Assembly (NCBI RefSeq): GCF_014839805.1 | Contig: NC_051121.1 | Span: forward strand, 4,075,116 to 4,139,115 | Direction of reading: 5' to 3' | Length of the DNA: 64,000 bases | From: Manduca sexta | Lineage: Eukaryota > Arthropoda > Insecta > Lepidoptera > Sphingidae | In this document: one piece after another, positions 63,286 to 64,000 of the stretch | Layout: the number at the start of each line of letters is the position of its first letter | How positions within the stretch are numbered: position 1 is the first letter of the stretch | Position numbers and translations under genes: made by a program | The notes under the pieces: generated by a model | The model's database searches: none | What the model was told of the DNA's origin: nothing | What the model saw: only the letters and a program-made list of their open reading frames with translations

Positions 63286-64000
63286 TTATCTGGTGGTAGT
63301 ATTGAATTGGGCGTAGTATTCGTCAGTGGGAGTATTGTTATACACCACTTCCTTGTAGTACTTTTCTTTCTCCTTCTGCTGGAGCGCCATTAGCTGATTC
63401 TCTTCCATGAGCTGCCTTGCTATTTCCCTAGAAGAATAAAAAGTAGTTTTGTATTTCCAAGACCCTGATTACCTTTCTCGTAGAACTAATTTCAAATCGA
63501 GATTAGAGCTCATTTCAAATTTCGTTTAATTTTACAGAGACAAATTAATCTAGATGTTACTGAATCAGGCCTCTCCATTATTACCTTCTCAATCTTTGAT
63601 CCTGGATGTCCTGACGCGCCACCTCCCGTTGTATGGATTTGGCAAGCGCCTGCCACTCTGCTTCCATCTTCTCTTCTGCTTCACGCTTAGCCTAGCAATA
63701 TAAACATTCTGGATGTTACTGGACGTAATTTTAATATTCATGTCTGATTTGTGATAAAAGTTTTGGGAGGTGAAGTTGTTTATAGTTTATAGACACGAAG
63801 TTGCTCATGAGACAAACGGACTGCTATTTTCGTTCTATTGCATAAAATTGTATTTGTCTTAAATAGATGTATGTAGGTATAATTAATAAGCATTAATGTT
63901 TATCCATCTTATGATATTTAGAACACAGGAAAAGAGAAACTAGTAGTATTTATTATTATTGGGCTATATACCTTGGCAGCGGCCATTTGTTCTTTTTGTG
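63286..64000 (-). CDS. RIB43A-like with coiled-coils protein (partial, 3' end)
   Basis: Three exon pieces are in the window: 64000-63972 (cut by the window edge), 63691-63585 and 63427-63286 with the stop. They read KEQMAAAK, then AKREAEEKMEAEWQALAK to QDQRLRR, then EIARQLMEENQLMALQQKEK, EKYYKEVVYNNTPTDEYYAQ and FNTTTR. The end matches the conserved C-terminus of RIB43A/RIBC1/RIBC2 (a xxVY-x-N-xPTxxYFxQFNTxxR-type end). RIB43A proteins are microtubule inner proteins in the A-tubule of axonemal doublets. In moths the expected place is the sperm flagellum. Which RIBC paralogue this is cannot be told from the fragment. Confidence 0.82.

Noticed and set aside
1..64000. Intact retroviral, LTR or viral insertion, or a bacterial-type gene cluster
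   Set aside because: No long terminal repeats, gag/pol-length frames or operon-like runs were seen; only truncated LINE and transposase relics are present.

Overview
The window looks like nuclear DNA of a moth or butterfly (Lepidoptera). It is AT-rich, its genes are mostly split by GT-AG introns, and its introns and spacers carry repeat families I recognise as typical of lepidopteran genomes: tRNA-derived SINEs, short foldback elements, and the repeat containing TTTGCCCGCGGC. No bacterial, phage or intact viral gene was seen. The species cannot be named from the sequence alone.

Layout. 1-6858 is a gene-poor flank with one MITE. An adiponectin-receptor gene (minus, 6859-8019) and WDR18 (plus, 9716-11032) lie head to head, and both are uninterrupted reading frames. 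ANKLE2 (plus, 12408-36235) has 13 coding exons that join in phase to exactly 1000 codons. Its 13.8-kb second intron is a graveyard of transposable elements. OFD1 (minus, 38072-47815, 12 exons, 1240 codons) converges on it. A tRNA-Arg(UCU) gene sits in the gap before SNF8/VPS22 (plus, 49651-51514). SCLT1-like (minus, 52172-55281, 11 exons) converges on SNF8 and diverges from HDAC11 (plus, 56796-62370, 8 exons). The right edge holds the 3' end of a RIB43A-like gene (minus, 63286-64000).

Two sequence-identical U2 snRNA genes lie about 20 kb apart in opposite orientations. Each is in the sense direction inside a host intron (OFD1 intron 11, HDAC11 intron 7), and each has the same 97-bp upstream block.

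How the genes relate. OFD1 (centriole distal end), SCLT1 (distal appendages) and RIB43A (microtubule inner protein of the axoneme) form a loose group of cilium/centriole genes over about 26 kb. An RFX-type X-box lies about 190 bp upstream of the SCLT1 start. The other genes are housekeeping: ribosome biogenesis (WDR18), ESCRT-II sorting (SNF8), nuclear-envelope regulation (ANKLE2), class IV deacylation (HDAC11) and membrane receptor signalling (AdipoR).

I did not find a wholly new gene system. The most unusual structures are a 47-bp minisatellite with a three-unit higher-order pattern that begins exactly at an ANKLE2 splice donor, the paired intronic U2 genes, a large foldback element, and a decayed Mutator-like transposase. 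Exon boundaries were worked out by hand from splice consensus and reading-frame continuity.
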